Below, one piece after another: positions 60,501-64,000 of a stretch of 64,000 nucleotides of DNA. The stretch's first letter is position 1. Each line of letters opens with the position of its first letter. The translations under genes and the position numbers were made by a program. The notes beneath the pieces were generated by a model that did not search any database, was not told the origin of the DNA, and saw only the letters and a list, made by a program, of their open reading frames with translations. This DNA is from Owenia fusiformis (lineage: Eukaryota > Annelida > Polychaeta > Sabellida > Oweniidae): NCBI GenBank assembly GCA_903813345.2, contig CAIIXF020000005.1, positions 8,003,375 to 8,067,374 on the forward strand, in the 5' to 3' direction.

Positions 60501-61001
60501 GCTCATCTCCCCACTGCCCCTCCCCCACCTCCTCCTGGACCACCTCCCCCAGTAGTGGCTCCACCCCCACCACCCCCTTTGCCAAACACTCCATTAATTA
60601 AAACCAGGAGGGTGTCATTCTATGAGAAATCAAAGCGCACTCCAACTCGCAGTAGAAAGTCGACAGAAACTACACCTAAGAGCTCAAAGATTACGACCAG
60701 ATCATCAAAGCCGAACACTCCATTGTGTGCTCTTAATCCAGAATTGAAAAGCAATATTATGTTGGGACGGGGAAAATTACGTTCTACACCTGGAGTTCGC
60801 TCACCAGGGGGCACTCCTGTTTGTAAGAAACCACGTAGATCAACAAGCAATCATAGTGATTTGATGGTGCTTGCATTACAGAGAAAGTTCCAAAATGTTC
60901 GCCGGCCTAGTTCAAGTCCTACTATTACTTCTCCCACCTCTGCCCCCTTACCATCCAACACCTCTGACCTTGAGTCCTCATTCACAATAAGTATTGACTG
61001 A
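54477..61001 (+). CDS. PRR11-like proline-rich protein (4 exons, complete)
   Basis: Four in-frame exons give 305 residues. N-terminal third is helical (SPAKLHAILDSRREQLLSII, then VQEWLALLVERDNLVQQEF and KMLDRHIKELKRTL), probably coiled coil. A proline tract follows (HLPTAPPPPPPGPPPP, PPPPPPLP), then a basic Ser/Thr-rich region (TRSRKST, KSSKITTRSSKPNTP) with several SP/TP sites. The C-terminus has VRSPGGTPV and LALQRKFQNVRRPSSSP, matching the conserved RSPGGTP and ALxRKF blocks of vertebrate PRR11, a cell-cycle protein. The MTFR family has a similar layout and is the main alternative; EWLxLLxERDxLVxxE also recalls one helix of bMERB domains. Family call is by motifs only. A 2.6-kb last intron holds two mobile elements. 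Confidence 0.8.
55314..55433. repeat. 120-bp inverted repeat
   Basis: ACAGGGGCTTGTATGGAAG and CTTCCATACAATTCAAGCCC pair, as do GATCGAGCAGAG and CTCTGTCCGATC. A perfect short stem CAGACTGAC/GTCAGTCTG lies just upstream at 55155-55177. In the first intron of the PRR11-like gene. Confidence 0.55.
56356..56460 (+). CDS. PRR11-like exon 2
   Basis: Acceptor gttttttcag, donor AAAG/gtactt. Encodes YEWQREDMSPAKLHAIL and DSRREQLLSIIPTKENK, an amphipathic helical segment. Confidence 0.85.
57594..57670 (+). CDS. PRR11-like exon 3
   Basis: Acceptor attttgcag, donor AAG/gtatgg, encodes EQEPLVQEWLALLVERDNLV then QQEFMK. A foldback element starts 53 bp downstream of its donor. Confidence 0.85.
57724..58127. 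mobile_element. TTAA-flanked foldback element
   Basis: 404 bp between TTAA at 57720-57723 and 58128-58131. Long arms are inverted copies (CAGCTGGAAAGTAACATTTT, GCTATACCTGCACATGTTAT, CCTTGCTTTTTTCAGGAAAG and their complements). The left arm contains ttgcttttttcag, a strong-looking 3' splice site, just downstream of a real exon. Confidence 0.75.
58895..60045. mobile_element. TIR element whose ends are tandem repeats
   Basis: Left end has six units of AACCCAGTTGTCCGA type, right end four inverted units (GGGTTTCGGACAACTG). CTATAAGC is duplicated at 58887-58894 and 60046-60053 (8-9 bp, hAT- or MULE-like). A (GA)n run is at 59878-59895. No intact transposase. In the last intron of the PRR11-like gene, 266 bp before its last exon. 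Confidence 0.75.
60312..61001 (+). CDS. PRR11-like exon 4 (terminal, proline-rich)
   Basis: Acceptor tatttccag, 229 codons plus TGA. Starts ENQKMLDRHIKELKRTLVNI, then a helical stretch (NLKYNLASLYHEVVQYC), the polyproline tract, the basic region and the RSPGGTP / ALQRKF blocks. The ATG just upstream (60300) is intronic, so this is not a separate intronless gene. Confidence 0.92.
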   Translation, partial: ENQKMLDRHIKELKRTLVNIGHLSHYNTRTNLKYNLASLYHEVVQYCSDRNIEDSTEEQKVVVAHLPTAPPPPPPGPPPPVVAPPPPPPLPNTPLIKTRRVSFYEKSKRTPTRSRKSTETTPKSSKITTRSSKPNTPLCALNPELKSNIMLGRGKLRSTPGVRSPGGTPVCKKPRRSTSNHSDLMVLALQRKFQNVRRPSSSPTITSPTSAPLPSNTSDLESSFTISID

Positions 61002-63929
61002 GATGATCTGTGCCTGTTGTCATAGAAACTCATGTACAACATATAGAAACCTAAATATATATGGATTTGGTTAAAGACCATGACCTCATTATGCCAGTAG
61101 AGTGATTTGAAGCCATTAGGAAATCGCACTAGGAAATCACATGAATGTGAATGCCATATTAAGCTATAAAACTCTAAAATCCAATAAAAGGTTCATACAG
61201 TAACTTTAAAACATTGGATTTATAGTAAGCTGATAAAGTAAATACAGAATTTTTTACAATTCAGCAAAACCTGGAGACAATAAAGTAAAATCTGTTTACA
61301 ATGCAGGAGTATCTGTGTCTGGTTAACGCCTTCGTTTCTACAAAAAGTGTTCATAAAGGTAGACGTCCAACACAAAGATTCAATACAAATATATTTAACT
61401 ATACAGTCAGCTTTACAAGTCAAACATTTCATTCCACAATGACATTTCAAATGATGCTTTTAGCAAATAGAATTTTACTTTTAAATAAATGTAAAGACTA
61501 TTCGTAATCAAAATCTGTGATATAATACTGAACTTGTGTTCATCAAAATTAAATGAAATTTTTTAAATAAATAACACTTTTACAAACATGCAGTGAGTCT
61601 TAGTCTAGGTGCTTTTCACAAAATAGATTGTATATATATAGTTTATGGTACTAGTGTACTGGTTTATGGTAATAGTGTACTATAGATTGATTTTAGTTTT
61701 TAAGATCATTTAGTTCAAATAGTATGTCGTGTTTAATATTATATAGATGATGCATGTTGTAAAATGATGACTGGTCTCAAATGCAGTTTTAAAAACAGAT
61801 ATTACTTCCAAAATTGTGTGATATTAACTTCTTCCTGGAAAGCTGCAATTTGAAGTTAAAAATTATTTAAAAAAACAGAAGTGGTTATTTTGACAAGTAT
61901 GATACATATTTGACCTTTTGATGAACTTGTTTATCAGGTTAAATTACCAAGGGGCCATTAACAATAACTTCGTAAAGTTAAGAAATCGTAAAATCAGTTG
62001 TTTACAATTGATTTACGAATTCGTAACTTTAAGAAGTTTCTGTTAATGACCTCCAGTACAATAGGGGGTGTGACTAAGTTACACCAAATATGATGTTGGG
62101 AAAACTGTCACTGTATAGTCAAGAAGACAAATGTAACTAAATATAGATTTTTACTTCTTTGCAATCATGGAACCATTGCAGTAAGTCACTCTACTATACC
62201 TTGCATTTGGTGTTCATGGGCAACCCATTTAGCTTATCAGTAATGATTATGTTATTGTGTCTGCTGCTTATGAATGGTTTATCGGATGACTGTTAGATGT
62301 TAATAAAGTACTTTCAAAAATATACTAAACAATACAATTAGACAAAGAGAATATCTTATGCATTTCTAGGGATTAGGTATAGTACAGTAGAATGTAAGTA
62401 GAGCTCAACATACAAAGCTGGTTCATTCATTCTGCTTGAGTGATTTAGATATTTAAGATCTCATAGCATCATCATGTGAATTGTTATGATAAAAAAAAAT
62501 GTAAAATCAAAGTGTGAATTGTGAGCATATATTTTTCAAATAAAACTGAAGATTTAAAATCAAGTATGATCTCTTCTGTCATGTAGTATCTCAGGAAGAA
62601 CCTTTTCAGACATGACGGAATGGTGTAAACCTGAACATGTAACAACACTAATCTCTCCATCATTAAAGCAAATAGGCACTGCACCCATCTGAGGTTTTAA
62701 TAATAGGCCCATCTTAGAGGCTATTTCCCCCCACTTGAAATAAGAAAATCATGAAAATAGGCATATTTTATCAAACTTTGGTCTTAATTGCCATAACAAA
62801 TTTTTGTACCACTAGAAAAAGCTCATGGTTTGGGATAGTTGGGGTTTGTTTTTCTTATGACGTGTTGGGCTACTCTTCTATCAATGTTTTCTTGATGTAT
62901 TCTGTAACAATTTTGGTCCTTTCCATTTGGCACTTGTGCACACATATATTTACCAGCTATACCTGCCATATTTTCAGTAAATCCACCAAACATTAGTCAT
63001 CTATACAGTAACTGATTCAGAGTTTGGATTGTCTTTTAGCAAACACTAGAGGCATATGGTCATACCCCATTAAAGAAATGAGTTTGGTTTAAAGTTTGGC
63101 ATTGTTTGTAGATCTGGGGGTATTTTGAATAACATTGATCTTGACTACATAAACCTGGTTTGCTCAAGATTCTCTAAATGCTTCCACTGATAAGTAAAAT
63201 GTCAAGCAATTTCAAATCATGAACTTGAATTGAAGCTATCACTGAAGAAAAGAGTTATTTGTACAAGTAATTCCGAACAAGACTACATCTAATATTGCAC
63301 ACTATATTTCAATTTATATCCTACAATTGAGCAAAAATATGAAGTTACTAAAGAAAAAAATTTTTACTCCATTAATCGTTCTTTACAAAGACGCTTTGCT
63401 GACAATTTGTATATTTTAATTATTTAATAGTTCTATGACAGAAAGATACAAAATGTTTGTAGGTGAAATAAAACACCCTTAGACAATGTTAGATCAGCCC
63501 TCATCTGACTTTTAATACAAAATAAGTGCTAGCCTTCATTCATAAATGATCATCAATTAAAAGACATAATATTTCACCACAGAACGTTTTGTGCTTATGT
63601 ACTGTAACAATCCACAATGTAATGTAATGAGAAAATGGTTTATTGAAGGCCAGAACTACATGCTTTAACTAGCAGTATGTATATGCACTGTACAATGTTA
63701 GGTAACATTAAAAAATTCACTAAAATGTTTCAAGTTCATAAATTCTGCTTTATCTTGATCTGACATTGAATGCTAGAAGATACATTTAATCCATAGAGTG
63801 CCCTTGCATTCAATATTACCAAATTCCTAGCCATATCATAATAGCTCTACCCTTTGTAATAGCAGGACTTGTCTGCACTCTTGAAATATAGACAATATTT
63901 TGATCTTGCTTCAGATTCTCATCACAAAT
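61002..63929. other. intergenic, unassigned
   Basis: AT-rich DNA after the PRR11-like gene. A small inverted pair at about 61951-62052 (GGCCATTAACAATAACTTCG against AAGTTTCTGTTAATGACC) looks like a MITE. No exon recognised. Confidence 0.5.
61183..61188 (+). terminator. poly(A) signal of the PRR11-like gene
   Basis: AATAAA 182 bp after the stop codon, in a sensible position for a short 3' UTR. Confidence 0.6.
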
Positions 63930-64000
63930 AGAGTCAGAAACCAGAACAACGGCAACGCCAAAGCGTAGCGAATCCCATCGAACAGAAATAGCTGGCATTT
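63930..64000 (-). repeat. end of the GGGATTTGCTACGC repeat, inverted
   Basis: Reads on the minus strand ATGGGATTCGCTACGCTTTG then GCGTTGCCGTTGTTCTGG, the same end as the 2689-3675 repeat. Runs off the right edge. Confidence 0.6.

Noticed and set aside
60300-61001. Intronless gene starting at the ATG at 60300
   Set aside because: The ATG lies in the intron just before a good acceptor (tatttccag), and the upstream exons join in phase.

Overview
The window is AT-rich nuclear DNA from an animal, most likely a marine invertebrate. I base this on large introns with GT/AG boundaries, dense interspersed repeats of the kind common in marine invertebrate genomes, and protein exons close to vertebrate orthologues but with an invertebrate-type isoprenylated PDE5/6. 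I cannot name the species. No bacterial features, tRNA, rRNA or CRISPR array were seen.

Three protein genes can be assembled from exons whose phases agree at every junction. (1) Plus strand, 975-44623: the 3' part of a cGMP-specific phosphodiesterase of the PDE5/6 group, running from GAF-B through the catalytic HD domain to a lysine-rich tail ending in a CAAX-like box; the 5' exons lie left of the window. (2) Minus strand, 54402-50424: a complete nine-exon UBLCP1 gene (ubiquitin-like plus FCP-type phosphatase, proteasome regulation), convergent with the PDE gene. (3) Plus strand, 54477-61001: a four-exon PRR11-like proline-rich protein. Genes 2 and 3 start head to head with 74 bp between their ATGs, sharing a promoter with an ETS-type site.

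The most interesting part is the 3' half of the PDE gene. Two tandem exons of equal length (139 nt) and equal phase, about two-thirds identical, encode the same catalytic segment, and their divergence falls in the active-site M-loop and on one substrate-pocket residue. Using both or neither would put a stop in frame, so they behave as mutually exclusive exons. Further on, two different exons encode the last catalytic helix and are also frame-locked; together with a possible intron-retention form they could give prenylated, soluble or transmembrane tails. The first pair is followed by a minisatellite of roughly 44 units of 42 bp, each resembling a branch point plus 3' splice site, and small MITEs sit against and between the two exons.

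Layout: 1-974 PDE intron; 975-19934 GAF-B to catalytic N-terminal exons in long introns holding MITEs, a 1-kb palindrome (9653-10643), a piggyBac-like element (1401-2093) and a 1-kb TIR element (16802-17829); 20064-26368 a nested mobile-element block with inverted arms carrying a broken element-encoded gene and a 1.03-kb near-identical direct duplication; 26794-32587 catalytic exons; 32765-35175 minisatellite; 35604-44623 C-terminal exons; 44624-50423 PDE 3' UTR and repeats; 50424-61001 the UBLCP1/PRR11-like pair; 61002-64000 repeats and unassigned DNA.
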